From: Dryas octopetala
Taxonomy: Eukaryota > Streptophyta > Magnoliopsida > Rosales > Rosaceae
Assembly (NCBI GenBank): GCA_963921425.1
Contig: OY992834.1
Location: 12,321,271-12,385,270, forward strand
Direction of reading: 5' to 3'
DNA length: 64,000 nucleotides
The first letter of the stretch is position 1. Every line of letters starts with the position of its first letter. A model generated the notes under the pieces. It worked only from the letters and a program-made list of their open reading frames with translations. It was not told the origin of the DNA and did not search any database. A program made the translations under genes and the position numbers. Shown piece by piece: positions 12,221 through 25,385 of this stretch.

Positions 12221-14639
12221 TTATTTAAAATATCTGGACACGTGTCAATGCTGGGTTTGCTTTTTTGTTTTGTTTTTAAATAATAAATTCCTCCTATCCA
12301 TTGGATCATATTTGATTATTTGAACGGCTAATTTAGTGGGGGTGCAAAACTATATTGCTGGACTTCTGGCAAGATATCAGAAATCTTCACCATCAAGTAT
12401 ACACTCTAAGGTAGCATCACCTAATATCGTGAGCTTCAAGTAACAAAAAAAAATTGTAAGCTTCATATACCATACTTTCAATGAAAACCTTATAACCACG
12501 ATTAGTACATCCCTATCCATAAATAAAGTTGTAAAAACGGATCCGTTCAACATAAGGCACGATAATCTGAAAAATATGTTTAAAATTGACAAATATGGTC
12601 CAACATAATCTATGTCATGTTATTTCTCCCAAAAAACAAAAATCTATGTCATGTTATGTTTTATGATAAGCATAACTGTTCGATGGATATCCAACACATC
12701 GAGCACAACCCAACATAAGTATGAAAATTTGTCAAGAATGAACATTAAATGAATTGTCAAACACAAGTATGAAATGAATATGTATAAATGTAATTTATAA
12801 GTGATTATACCAATCTCAAGTTTATCTTAGAACCTTTTTTTTTTTGTTTTTTGAGAAACAAGTTCATCTTAGAACTTTGTATTGGTATAAGATTGTAATA
12901 GCAAAATAGTTGTGTCCTAATGGCCGTATGAGAGTTATTGAGAATAATTGACCTGTTTCACAAATATTCTAAAGTTGGATAAAATAACAAGCAATAGAAA
13001 AAGAATAAAGTGTTGTAAATAATGTAACCAAGGTCACTGTCCACAAATAAGGGAAATCTTGGTTTCACTTTGTAATTTCTATTTACTAGAAATCATTCTT
13101 ATCTAAATCTAGGGAGGCTTGGAGTGGCCTCCAAGTCTTTAGGGTAATCTCCAAGTAATTGGAGTAGCCTTCAAGAAATTAGGATGGCCTCCAAGCATCC
13201 TATATTTTTGATCAAGATAATTTCTTTTCACTCGTCTTTCTTCAGACGAAAGAGTTTTTGGGGTTTAGTCCTTCCCTCCGTCTATTTCCAATCTTCCAAG
13301 GTAGCACAAGCTCTCTCCTTCTTTCCTTACCTTACCAGGCAAACCCTAACTCCAATGTATATATATAATGAAATTACAGATTTAGTCTACTTATTTTATA
13401 CCTAGTTCAATTTTGATCCACAATTTCTTTTAAGTTCTGTTTTGGTCCACTAATTGTTCCACTTGTTCAATAAAAGTTCAGATTTGTTTTCTCAAATTTA
13501 GCATGTCTTTTACCCTATCAAATCTTACCCAAATTCAGCAAACATATACTTGTTTAAAAACTATGCATCTCTTCTTTACAACCATCTAAAGATCATTCAA
13601 ATTGGAGTTTTAAAACTCAAGATAATTGACCACAAAGTAGGGTACCCAAAACTACCAATTTTTCAAATTTCATCTAATCACAATTCTCTTTGATTATAAT
13701 ACTTCAAATTGGTTCCTGTGACTAAGAAATGATGAAATATAACTTATATTTCAATTATAATTGAAGAAAACATAATCCAAAGGATTTAAAGTCACAAATC
13801 TTGGCTTTTATTGAACAAGTGCAACAATTAGTGGACCAAAACAGAACTTAAAAAAAATCGTGGACCAAAATTGAACTAGGTATAAAATAAGTGGACCAAA
13901 TCTGTAATTTTCACATATATATATATATATATACACACACACAAATTCTCTCTGCAGTACGTCCGTTCATGAGTATTTCTATGACATTTTGACATTTAAT
14001 TTGTCATTTTTAGGCTATTTTTTATAGGGTTCAACGTGTTAGGGTATAAGGGTCTATATTTTAGGGTATATAATTATTATTCAAGATTATATTTTAGGTT
14101 TGAACTCTCGAATTAGCTCAAAATTTGGGAGTTAAAATCTAAATTCTAACCGAAAAATGAGAACTCACAATTATGAGAGTTAAAATCAAGAAATATGTCT
14201 AGATTGATAATTTATATCCTAAATAATTAAATCATGCCAAATTTAAAATCAAATGGTGAAAAAAAAGCCATAATACATATACATTCTGTTCTTTAGTTCC
14301 TGCAGAGATAATCTCTTCATATGTATACATATTATCCATATGTAGAGGCGTGTATGTGTGTGCATGTAGCTCTCTTCGTGTGAGAATGGTTTCAGTTATG
14401 TGTGTGAAACTTAGAGAGTTCACTTATCTGAAAAAAGTTCCCTTTTTTCCTTTTGTTTTTTGTTTTTGGTTGTGTTTGGTTTATGAGAATTTGTTAAAAC
14501 AAAAGAAAGGATTTTTTTAAGAAAGAATTTGCGGGAACGTACTGGAGTGGTTTGCTAAAGTTTCGGACCTTTTCTTTGCATTAATGAATTTATTGCATGA
14601 ATTGAATTGTGTTTAGTATTTGTTTTATCTTTTAATTAA
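12221..14639 (+). repeat. 2.42-kb segmental duplicate, copy 2
   Basis: The counterpart of 3361-5781 in direct orientation, 8.86 kb downstream. It ends just before a GGCTTTGCAGTGTGCTTG word that recurs, as GGTTTGCAGTGTGCTTG, at about 15254-15270 in the SWIM leader. This suggests the segment derives from that gene's own 5' region. Confidence 0.9.
13370..13912. mobile_element. MITE with about 108-bp TIRs (copy 2)
   Basis: The same element as 4519-5060, carried inside the second duplicate. It inserted before the segment was duplicated. It is absent at the corresponding point of the diverged third copy (about 14905-14940). Confidence 0.75.
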
Positions 14640-14696
14640 TCGGCTTTGCAGTGTGCTTGTAATTGTTATAATAGTATACGATTGTAACAGAAAGGC

Positions 14697-15275
14697 CGTA
14701 AGAGAATTATTGAGAATAGTTGACCTGTTTTGCAAATACTCTAAAGTTGGATAAAATAAGAAGCAATAGAAAAAGAAAAAAGAAAGAAAGTATAGGACGA
14801 AAGGGTTTTTGGGGTTCAGTCCTTCACTCCGTCCGTTTCCAATCTTCCAGGGCAGCACAAGCTCCCTCCTGCTTTCCCTAAACCTTACCAGGTAAACCCT
14901 AACCCTAACTCCATATGTATATATATGCATGTATATGTATACACATATTATCCATATATAAAGGCGTCTATGTGTGTGTATATAGCTCTGTTCGTGTGAG
15001 AATCGTTTCGGTTATGTGGGTGAAGCTGAGCGAGTTCACTTGTCTGAAAGAAGTTCTCGTTTCTCCTTTTGGTTTTGGTTTTCGGCTGTGTTTGGTTTCT
15101 GAGAATTTTTTAAAGCAAAAGAAATGAATTTTTTTGAGAAAGAATTTGAGGGAACTGGAGTGGTTTCCTAAAGTTTTGGACTTTTTCTTTGGAATGAATT
15201 TATTGCATGAATTGAATTGAATTTTGTTTAGTATTTGTTTTATCTTTTAATCCGGTTTGCAGTGTGCTTGTAATT
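14697..15275 (+). repeat. Diverged third copy of the leader segment
   Basis: Shares GAATTATTGAGAATAGTTGA, the CTTCC..GCACAAGCTC patch, AAACCCTAA words, the GTGTGAGAATCGTTTCGG block and TTTATTGCATGAATTGAATT with the two 2.4-kb copies. It has more substitutions, lacks the MITE and is much shorter. Being adjacent to the SWIM gene, it is probably that gene's native promoter and 5' UTR. Confidence 0.7.
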
Positions 15276-15806
15276 GTTTAAATTGGCATAGGTAATTCAT
15301 GATTGAGCTCTTGGTGAAGTAATGATTGTTAAGATGAATCTTTGGTAACAAAGAGAAGCATATAATATGCACTTTTGTAGTTTTGGGAAGCTAGAGGTGA
15401 ATTCACTCGAGGATAGCTTGAGTGAATTTGTCCAAATTTGGTGTGGAAGTGTGCTAGAAAGGAGACTGATTATATGAGTAAGGTGGTTCGTAGACACTGC
15501 TATTAGAACAAAAAGGTAGGCGATAAGAACATGTGCAAGGTGGTGAAAATAGATTTTTTATTGCCCATTGTTAGACAATAGTGACCTGAGTTGTGCAAAG
15601 GATTGGAACAGCAACTCCAAGAATTTGTGCTGTATGGTTTACTTGAGCTGAGCTGCATTCAGTACTGAAGGCCAAAGAAGTAGTTTATTTTAAAGTTAGG
15701 CTTTTAAGGTTAACATCTGGATTTTGCTCGTTGAGTATTCTGCTAGCATGAATATTATATTAGTGAACCGTTTTTAAATGTGTCATTTCTGTTTTATCCA
15801 TTGTAG
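15276..15806 (+). other. Probable 5'-leader intron of the SWIM gene
   Basis: T-rich sequence ends in TTTATCCATTGTAG directly before ATGGCTAGATGG, a good 3' splice site, so the leader is probably split by an intron. The donor is uncertain and lies somewhere after the leader-like sequence at 14800-15250. Confidence 0.5.
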
Positions 15807-17161
15807 ATGGCTAGATGGGATGAGATTCTGTCCCTCCCTGTACAGAATCCTCCAAATTTGGAGTTTTCTTCTGCCGAACTTGTATGGTCAACTGTGGAAG
15901 GTTGGTGTGACAAGAAAGATAGAATTGCTCTAATCCCCTTTGCTAGGGTTAATGATTTTGTGAGGGGTGAATCTGCAAACAAAGATTGTCCAACGAGATT
16001 TCATGTTGAAGCGAGGCGGAAGCGGCAGCCAAAGACATCTTACAAAACAAAGGTTGATGGCGTTCTTGAATATATTCTGTAAGTTCCAGTTTTTTTTCTT
16101 CTCTCTGTCCCTTCTTACCAGTGTTCCTGCATCCTATCAGCTTAACTTATCTTCTTTCAAATGTGTAGATATTGGTGTTCCTTTGGTCCTGATGACCACA
16201 GGGCGGGTGGCATTGTACGACCCAGCAGGACTACTTATGTCCCAAAGAAGAAAAATGCTGGTCGACCAAATACCAAGAGAGGTTGTGAATGCCACTTTAT
16301 TGTTAAACGCTTAATTGTTGAACCTTCAGTAGCGCTTATCATATATAATGTGGATAAGCATGTGGATAAGAAAGGATTGCCATGCCATGGCTCACAAGCT
16401 GCTGGAACGCGTGCTATGTTTGCCCCATACATCTCTGAGGATCTACGTCTTCGTGTATTATCTTTGCTATATGTGGGGGTATCTGTGGAAACTATAATGC
16501 AGAGACACAATGAATCAGTAGAGAGACAGGGTGGTCCATCTAATCGGGATGACCTTTTAAGCCATAGGTACGTCCGGAGACAGGAGAGGAGCATTCGACG
16601 TTCAACATATGAATTGGATGCAGATGATGCGGTTAGCATCAACATGTGGGTGGAAAACCATCAGAGTGTTGTTTTTTTCTTTGAAGATTTCTCTGATACG
16701 AACCCTTTCACTTTGGGCATTCAAACAGAGTGGCAGTTGCAACAGATGATTCGCTTTGGTAATCGCAGCCTCCTGGCCTCTGATTCAAGGTTTGGAACAA
16801 ACAAATTGAAGGTCAGTTTAGTTTGTGTAACCTTGTATTAGTTAACTACAATTATTAATATGATGAGAAACTGAGTATGTTCTTGTTGGAATGTTATCTA
16901 GTATGCAGTTCACAGTCTCCTTGTATTTAACCAAGACAACAAGGCCATTCCAGTGGCATGGATAGTGGCTCCAAAATTTTCAAGTTCTGATACTGAAAAA
17001 TGGATGAGGACTCTTTACGATAAAGTTAAAAAAAAAGATAATTCATGGAAGTTGGCTGGGTTCATAGTAGATGATCCTCTAGCTGATGTGCTCACCATCA
17101 GGTTGGCTGCTCAGTCATTGTCCAAACTTCAAACTGGCAATAGATGATTGTATAAACTAAT

Positions 17162-17197
<36 letters not shown>

Positions 17198-20100
17198 TAG
17201 GAAACACTCAATAGATCATTTCCTATAGAAGTGGAAGTGTGAAACCAACTACATCATTACTTGATCAACCTATTTGCTATGTATTCGATTTCAGTTTTTT
17301 TCACTTATTAGACAGAAGTATTTGATATCAATTTTGATATGATAAGCAGGTGGGGTCTAGGTCTTTGAAATCAATGCCCAATTTCTTGAAACCCCAAGTC
17401 CCTCTTTGGTTGTTAAACATCTAGTCCAGTTGCTTTGATTCAGACTGTCTAGTTGAGTCACCAGTGTTATTTGTTTTGTTGCATATGTTTTTGACAATTG
17501 GTGTTTTAATGTCGACCCATAGCCTTGCTTATTTGAAGGGATGTTTAAAAACCAAAGTTGAAGGCTTGGAAATAAAGTTCATGTCTAAATTTATGAGTTG
17601 TCCTTCTTGCCTCTTGGGTTTGGGTCAGTGGCATTACTGCAACTATTTGAAATGAAATAGGCCTCTGTGACATCACCTGGAGCTTTATTTCTTTTTTCTA
17701 TTCTTAATTAATAATACTTGTATAAGCTGAAGCTAAGTAAATATTATTTTTCATTGTACTCAGGGATGTATTTCAGTGCTCGGTGTTGATAAGCTTTTGG
17801 CGGGTTCGTCATGCATGGCATAAAAACTTAGTAAAGAAATGTTTGGACAACGAGATGCGAGCCACAATATCGAGAAAGCTTCATCAGGCAGTGGATAACA
17901 TCTGCCAGAAACAAGGAAATGAGAGTTTGTTTGAGGATTTCATGGAAGATTTTGTTGACGAATCAGATTTTATGGATTACTTTAAGGCAACTTGGTATCC
18001 TAGAATAGGTTGGTCACTATCATCTTAAGTAGAGGTATATTTTGTCCTATGATATGAACTAACAGGTGTGTCTTTAGTTGGATCTTATCTTTACGTACAT
18101 ATATTCATGTCTATGTGTGCATCTCTGAAGAATTGCCCTGCCAATTGTTAAGCTGAAGATTAATTTGACTGTATATGGCATACATACAGGTTAACATACA
18201 TACATTATGTTACATATTTACATATATAATAATAACTACGGATAAATGTATGGACATTCATGTGTGTGTGTATATGTAATATATATTTTGGTGCCTTCAT
18301 ACGTGAACTTTCTGTGTTATATATTATATGTATATGTGGGGATAGGATATGTCTTAAGAATTTGGCAGTCGATTGTAAAGAAGGAGATCATTTTATCGTA
18401 TGGGATCAAGATAAAAATTGGTCTTGAAGTCCAGTGGCTCCAGTGGCCTTTTTGTTTTCCTTCTTGCCTTTCTCTTAAAATAGAAGCCTCTTTCCTTGTG
18501 CTTTATGTTGAATTACTCATACAAGAAAAATGTCTTTTGACTTAGGGAAGTGGACCGATGCACTACAAAGTATGCCTCTTGCTAGCCAGGAGACCTGTGC
18601 AGCATTGGAGTTCTACCACAACCAACTAAAGCTTAGGTTGTTGAATGAGAAGAAACCTAGTGTGTACAAACGAGTTGATTGGTTGGTTGATAAGCTGAGT
18701 ACAAAAGTACATTCCCACTTCTGGCTTGATGAATATTCTGAGAAGGATGATTTTGCACGATATTGGAAAGATGAGTGGGTGAGTGGATTAACATCTTGGC
18801 GTAAAGCTTTGAAGATTTCAGACTCCAATGTAGTCATGGAAGGTACATGTGCAAAAGTTACTGACCAGCTTGATCAAGATAGGGCTTATGTTGTTTGGAA
18901 CCCTGGGTCACAGTTCAGTATCTGCAACTGCAGTTGGGCAGAAATGGGCAACCTGTGTGAGCATATACTCAAAGTTATTAACGTCTGTCGGAAAAGGTCT
19001 TCTATGCCATCTATTAGTCTATTGCAGTACCACCAGGCCTTAATTGATATGCTGCACTGCCCACCTCATGATTCTTTGATTCGTGATCATGCTATTCCTT
19101 TAGCAGTCTTTGTACAAGAGCAATTAAATGGACTAGTTAATTTGGAAAACAGCAATGCCACAATGGATTTAGGAGCTTTTGTTGATCAAGATCAAGAATT
19201 AGTACATGAGGGTCCAATAAATGAGGAAGTATTATCTCTTAATGAGAAAAGTTGTGGGGATGGAAATGTCACTACTGAGAGAAACAGGGGTAAAGTGGGT
19301 ACTGAAGTGAGTAATCTGGTAGCATGTGGAAATGGCATGTGTAATGAGAGTTGTGGAGATGAAATTACTTGTGCTGAGATGGATGTTGACCCATCATCCA
19401 TTTGTATTTCCCCACCTGGGTTATATTCTGTTGATGAGGTTGTGTCTAGTGGTGTCTTCTCAGGAAGCAAACAGAGGGCATTGTTTAACACTGAGCCTGA
19501 AGATCTGCCTACCACAGATGATGCTTTCACTAATCCAAATGGGCTTGAGGATGATAATTGCCAAGAAAATATGATGGATGCGGAGCCACTTTCAATTGAT
19601 ATCCCTTCTTCGACAATGGAGTTCGTGGAGCAATGCACAGTAACCCATCCTAATGATCTCCAGACCCATGATATTGAACCCACTGTTTTTTCCAAAACAT
19701 CTGATGATAATACTGTATATAACAAGACCTCTTCATCTGCATCTGTGCCTGTTGAATCACAAGTGGTTGAAATGGCTGAAACTTCAGGTGTTATCATAGA
19801 AAATGAGAGAAGGGGAATTGAAAGCGAGAATGGAATGGAGTTTGAGGACCAATGCAGAGTAACCCATTCTAATGATCTCCACAGCCATGATATCACCGCT
19901 CATACTTCCAAAACATCTGCTGATAATACTGTAGATAATAAGATCTTCCCCTCTGCATCTGTGCCTGTTGAACCGCAAGTGGTTGAAGTGGCTGAAACTT
20001 CAGGTGACATTATAGAAAATGATAGAATGGAAATTGAAAGTGAGAATGGAAGCACGTGTAATCACCTACCCTCTGCTGATAATGCCTTCACATTGGATGT

Positions 20101-20251
20101 GGTTGGTGACATGACAAATGGTTCTGATAGTAGTCTGGGTTCAAAGGCAGTTGGCAATATGATGGTTATACACTCAGAGTCATCGCCAAAATGCTCATCA
20201 ACGTCAAATTACAGTGAGGAACAGCTGTGCCTTGTGAGGAGCCATCTTTAA
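15807..20251 (+). CDS. SWIM zinc-finger, MULE-derived protein (1021 aa)
   Basis: Five exons: 15807-16078, 16169-16811, 16902-17101, 17764-18008 and 18546-20251, all with GT..AG introns and matching phases. The product belongs to the plant SWIM zinc-finger family represented by Arabidopsis At1g60560/At4g13970. Visible: an N-terminal region ending in Cys/Lys-rich GRPNTKRGCECHF; a degenerate MULE-transposase-like middle (SDSRF with Asp296, GFIVDDP with Asp362/363); VFQCSVLISFWRVRHAWHKN across the exon 3/4 join; and a SWIM finger C580-N-C582-x8-C591-E-H593. A long acidic, Ser/Thr-rich tail follows, of low conservation, with a 73-residue duplication. Probably nuclear, role unknown. The tail ends after a frame in which the alternative frame stays open for another 50 or so codons (see findings). 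Confidence 0.88.
17163..17190. repeat. Poly-T tract in intron 3
   Basis: 28 consecutive T in the SWIM gene's third intron, just after the donor region. It may be the poly-A tail of a minus-strand insertion or simple slippage. Confidence 0.8.
19616..20053 (+). repeat. In-frame tandem duplication, 2 x 219 bp
   Basis: Units 19616-19834 and 19835-20053 both encode a MEF.(E/D)QC.VTH(P/S)NDL motif, then SASVPVE.QVVE.AETSG and IIEN.R..IESENG. The period is exactly 73 codons, so the frame is kept. It lies in the low-complexity tail. Confidence 0.9.
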
Positions 20252-21070
20252 TTACTAAATCTCATGTTATTAGGTGTAAACTTCAAAATGGTGCTGAAAA
20301 CATCAACAACAATCACGTGGTCAGCCAGCTTGTTGTCAATAGCATCAATATTACTTCTGCTGAGGGAAATGTTTCAGTTGAGACTGCTGATGCCTTTTGA
20401 TGAGTATGGCGTCCAACAAATATGTGACAGATGGGCATGATGGGCAGTGAGGACTAGAAATATTGGTGCTTTAATTAGCTGTAGGGTATTTCTTCATGTA
20501 CATACTCTTCAATAGAACCAATTGTAGCATTTTTGTTCATTCACCTGATTTGTTGTATGAAGTTATATGTTTGCATTGAGCATCACACCAAGTCAATGAA
20601 ATTTTTAAGGTCAACACATCTTAGGCTTAAGGAAGCAGAAAGGTATCTCATATTTTGTTTTGGTGATTAAAGGAATGGCTTTATGCATCTGTACTTGCAT
20701 GAGTAAATTTCTCTAGTTGACAGAATGAAAGTATAACGGTAATAGTGTAATGTACACAATCTATGTTTTGGGTGTCTTGTATCGTTTCTTGTTTAATTCC
20801 TAATCTATATCTGCTGATTTTGAATATCCTGGATTTGGGGCATGATCCATATCCTTAAGAAAGAGAAATCATATGTATTCACGCAACCACACTTTCTCAT
20901 CAAACATCAATATTTCGCCATGAGAACTACTGTCCATTTGATGAGGAAAATGAACAGTGGTTGGTTTAGGACAAATATTGCTAGGCTAAGAACAGGCCGG
21001 AGGTTTACCTGCCGGAAGTCAGGGTGATTACCACCCGGGTGGAGGTAAAGCAACAACTTAGGTTTAGGCT
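20252..21070. other. 3' flank of the SWIM gene
   Basis: The first 150 bases still read as an open frame in another phase, to a TGA at 20398-20400. After that is AT-rich 3' UTR/intergenic sequence. No other gene seen before the EBS relics begin. Confidence 0.45.
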
Positions 21071-21237
21071 GCTATTATCCTACTTGTGTGGGCATGACTA
21101 TTGAAGAAGCAAAAATAATTGGATCACTATATGTGAACTTAATTCATAATGTTCAACTGATGAGGATGTGAAAAAAAACCCAAGAACACATTTTCAGCAT
21201 CGCCAGCAAGGTGCAGCTCAGGCACCCAAAGAAGTAA
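21071..21237 (+). pseudogene. EBS: EBS-like fragment: end of PHD finger and C-terminus
   Basis: Reads VGMTIEEAK, then SLYV, and in a shifted frame STDEDVKKN and NTFSASPA, ending ..RHPKK stop. These match the last part of the PHD finger and tail of EBS/SHL-type BAH-PHD proteins. The preceding BAH part is missing. It is joined directly to the 5' flank of copy A, mirroring the arrangement of copies D and C on the other strand. Confidence 0.75.
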
Positions 21238-21289
21238 CTTCATAATCGATATAATTGCCTGGTTTTGGTGGAGTAAATTTTGATATTTC

Positions 21290-22739
21290 ATAAAAGCTAG
21301 TAATGTTACGCTCATCAGAGAATATCATTTCATTTATTCAAACAAGTATGTATATAGTGTGAATTTGTAGGTCATACGAATAGATTTAAACGTTCATAAC
21401 TCTAAACACTAATATGGAAAACAAACCCAATAGACTCAATAGTTGAAACATATATCAATTATATCACACTATAAAATTTTCCTAAAAACATAAGTCTTAT
21501 TTATTGCTAACATATAATATACTGACATTTTCATTAACACATTATTTGGTGAGTAACTGTTGTTTACTTGAGCTTGGGAAATGTGCTCTAGTAAGAACAT
21601 CTCCAATATAAGAAGCAAACTTTGTTCTTGAAATTCAATTTTGTTGAGTTTTGTGGCAGTTTGAAAAGTCAGATTTCCTATTTAAAAATTTTTCACTCTA
21701 ACAGATTCTTCAAATTTTATTAATTTATTATTTTCTTCTCATTTTTGTTGTGTTGCAAATTTATTTTTCATCCTTCATTCCTTTTTAAGCTTCCAATGCA
21801 CCATAATTGTGTAATATTCTAATAGTGAAAAATCGTTTGACGAGTCTCTCTCGCTCGACTAATCAGCTAAGTGGAAACCAAGTCCCCAATTTGACAATTG
21901 ACATTGTTCAGTCTGTTGGAGAGGAATTTCCTATGTGGCTCATCATATGAAGTTGATAGCTTGATTTGAAGAGGCTATTGCAGATGCTCTTAGACATTCT
22001 TTTATTTTTTTTATTGATTCTTTAATATTGCATTTATTATCGCAATTGCAATAGTCATACTCTCTTGGTAAGACAACATTACCCCCTGTAGCATTTTTTA
22101 TTTTGAAATCATTCATCCTTTGATAAAAATTTATTACAATCTCTTATGCCTTTTTTGTTGACTCTTTAATAATATTGCATTTATTCGCACAATAGTAAGA
22201 GTGAGAATCCCTTCAAGAGAGCATTATTCCTCTAGCATTAAGTAAATGGGTCTGATTGAGACAATGTTTTTATTCCCACAGACATTACATGACATGAACA
22301 CAAGCACAAGATGAGTCATATATGACATGAACACGAGCACGAAATAGGTCATATATGGTTGGTTTTTTTATATTTATTTCGTACTTTTTTGCCCTTGAGT
22401 GAATCCTAAAATTGCCGCATAAATAAAAAACAACTCTATTGATAGTCAACACGTAGTCAAACTAATGTATGACAAAAATTGAAAGATAGAGATAATGTTA
22501 AAATGTATATTGTAGAGTTTTGAAGATGGAGGTACAATGTGAAAAATGACAATTTTATAATATATATAGTAGTCTATCCCACTCTCTTTTGTTGTCTCTA
22601 AGAGGAGGACCTAAAGTTTCTGTTCTCCCTACCTTAAGTCCAAATTGTAGGGCTTTGCATGTAACCCAAATTACACCATTGAAATTGCTTGGAAGTTCGT
22701 ACATTGTAAAAACATCTACAGCTCTTTGAAAAGAACCTA
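21290..22739 (+). repeat. 5' flank of EBS-like copy A, shared with copies B and C
   Basis: Non-coding. The same words recur in inverse orientation at 25500-26790 and 28560-30240: TATTTATTGCTAACATATAA, GCACCATAATTGTGTAATAT, TCGACTAATCAGC, GAGAGGAATTTCCTA and ATGAACACGAGCACGAAATA. The duplicated unit therefore includes at least 1.4 kb of upstream sequence. Confidence 0.8.
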
Positions 22740-23848
22740 ATGGCCAAAACCAGACCAAGAAAAAGGGATGTGGACTCTTACACTATCAGAAGTACCAACA
22801 AGGTCGTCAGAGCTGGGATTGTGTGCTGAAGTGCCCATCTAACATTGGAAAGCCCCCGTACAGTGGCACACATTGAGAAGATCGAACCTAACAACTAGAG
22901 CAATGTGAAGGAGAGAGTGAGGTGGTATTACATGCAAGAAAAGTCAATTGGAGATTGCAGGTAGTTCCATGAAGCTAAAAATCTCTTCTTGTCTGATCAC
23001 TATGATGTTCAGAGCGCTCACACCATTGAAGGCAAGTGTACGGTCCACTTTTTCAAGAACTACGTACTCAAAGCTTGAGAATTTGGACGTTGAGGGTTAG
23101 TATTGTCGATTGGAGTACAAAGTTGCTACTGAAGCCTTGATGCCTAATATAGTAGTTGTGTATTGCAAGTGTGAGATGCGCGTAGCATAATTCGGTTGAT
23201 TGTAACACGTACTACGTAGTTGTGTAATCAATCTATTTAAATTATAACAAGTGTAATATTTTAAGGATACTTTTATGATTTTGGGTTTTAAATATTAATG
23301 ATTGTATATATATTATAATTTTAGTGGATTGGTTACATCGCCGTCTTGCTTGTGTAGCATAATTGTACGTAGTTAATACCCTCATGATTTTGGGCATCTG
23401 TTATGCTGTATTTTGCTTTATGTTTAGACAAAATTCACTATTGTTGCTAGGTCAAAATATGTTGGTTTGTAGCAACCTTCTTGTGGTTGATGGGTACCAT
23501 ATATTAGGAGTAGACTTGTTGTTGTTGCTAGCTACTGCTACTCAAATGTTAATGTTGGCTTGTAAGCTTTATTTTGTTTGTTGTCTATGGTAGGGAAGTT
23601 AGCGTGCAGAAAAAGAATCTTCTCTTTAGAGGCATGTGTGATGAAGTGCTTAATGCACTACTCAAAGCCATTGAGTGGATGTTTTGTAGATTATGGCTTC
23701 CCAGTGTATGACTATAGAAGCAAAAAAATTGGATCACTATATGTGTTTAGAATGTTCATATGATGAGGATGTGAAAAAACCCCATAATACATTTTTAGCA
23801 TCACCAACTGCTAATGCCTTGGTGCAACTCAAGCGCCCAAATAAGTGA
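22740..23848 (+). pseudogene. EBS: EBS-like BAH-PHD pseudogene, copy A
   Basis: Starts MAKTRPRKRDVDSYTIRS, then TNKVVRAG, and continues in changing frames through [44 protein letters not shown] and VVYCKCEM (BAH domain and start of PHD). After about 550 bases of non-coding sequence the frame MTIEAKKLDHYMCLECSYDE and DVKKPHNTFLASPTA ends at a TGA. EBS (EARLY BOLTING IN SHORT DAY) reads histone H3 lysine methylation and represses flowering. This copy has several in-frame stops and shifts, and most of the PHD zinc ligands are missing, so it cannot make the protein. The BAH part runs without introns. Confidence 0.85.
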
Positions 23849-24674
23849 CTTCATTTGCAAGGAGTGTTTTGCTAGAGGCAAGAAAAGATGAGCTCTTTCC
23901 TTGCTATCATGTGGATTGTGCAGTAGGGTATCATGACCTTACTTTGACTTAGGCTATATGCACTTGCTCTATATTTAGGAAATTTTTCTTGTATCTTCAA
24001 TGCATCAGAATTCAGTTTAAACTTTGTTCTTTACATTCACATGTGAAAAAAAAAATATATATTTATTTATATTATCTGTAAGAGTTTCACTATTTAGTTT
24101 CTCTCTCCTAAATAAATGAAAAAACATACAAATATGATATTGAATTTATTGATTTGTACGGCTTGAAGGAAAAAATGTTGTTCAAGTTCATAAGCTAGGA
24201 AACTTAATTCAAATTTTACGTGGGGGTTTGTAGCACTAATGGTTAAGAGTAGAGGTGTCAAACAGGTCAGCTGGTATGAGCACGAGCACGAGCACGAAAC
24301 ATACTACCAGCATGAGGATAACACAAGTAAATATGTCAAGTTTGGCTCATCAAAGACTGCATAACACGAGTACAACATGAATTATGAATGGGCCCAAACT
24401 CACATGGGTTAAGAGTTTGACACCCAACACCTAAGATTATTCACCCCCCCGCCTCCACTTGTAATTGTAAAAGAAAAACAAAAAAAATCCTTGCTTTTGG
24501 TAAATGAATAAACCCTTCCACATGGGAACTTCCTGTTCTTTGCCTAGTAAACTAGGGGTGGGCAAAATACCAGACCGAGGAAGGCACACCCTTTGTAAAA
24601 ATGTGCACTACAAAGTTGGGAGCCCAACCTATAGCTCAAACCAAGGACACAAGTAAGAAGGCCAACACCTTATT
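23849..24674. other. 3' flank of copy A and spacer between facing copies
   Basis: Up to about 24420 this is the inverse of 26800-27300 (3' flank of copy C), ending in GAGCACGAGCACGAGCACG. A short unique stretch follows to about 24590. This spacer and the 3' part of copy A form the loop between the facing arms A and B. Confidence 0.7.
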
Positions 24675-25385
24675 CACTGTTTTTGACCTAGCAACAACAG
24701 TGAGTTTAGTCTAAACATAGAGCAAAATACAGCATAACAAATGCCCAAAATCAGGAGAGTTTTAGCTACAATTATACCTCACAAGCAAGACGGCGATGTG
24801 ACCAATCCATTAAAATTAAATATATATACAATCATTATTATTTAAAACCCAAAATCATAAAACCAGCCTTAAAATATTACATGTGTTATAATTTAAATAG
24901 ATTGATTAAACAACCACATTGTACATGTTACGGACATCTGGGTTATTCCGCATCTCACACTTGCAATACACAACTACTATATCAGGTATCAAGGCTTCAG
25001 TAGCAGCTATGTACTTCAATCTACAGTACTAATCCTTAGCTTCCACATTCTCAAGCTTTGAGTAGTTCTTGAAAGAGTGGACCGTACACTTTCCTTCAAT
25101 GGTGTGAGAGCTCTGAACATCATAGTGGTAAGACAAGAAGAGCATTTTAGCTTCATGGAACTGCCTGCGACCTCCAATTAACTTTTCTTGCATGTAATAC
25201 CACCTCACTATCATCGTCACATTGCTCTGGTTGTCAAGTTTTGATCTTCTCAATGCTTGCCACTGTACGAGGGCTTTCCAGTGTCAGATGAGCACTTCAG
25301 CACACAATCCCAGCTCTGACGACCTTGTTGGTACTTTTGATAGTGTAAGAGTCCACGTCGCTTTTCCTGGTTTGGTTTTGGCCAT
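24675..25385 (-). pseudogene. EBS: EBS-like BAH-PHD pseudogene, copy B (3' truncated)
   Basis: Minus-strand start at 25385 (MAKTKPGK). One open piece, 25253-25029, reads VRWYYMQEKLIGGRRQFHEA and KMLFLSYHYDVQSSHTIEGK before [19 protein letters not shown]; then CKCEMRNNPD. This is the best preserved BAH domain of the four copies. It stops at about 24675, at CTAGGTCAAAA, and lacks the PHD end that copies A and C keep. Frames are broken before residue 50. Confidence 0.85.
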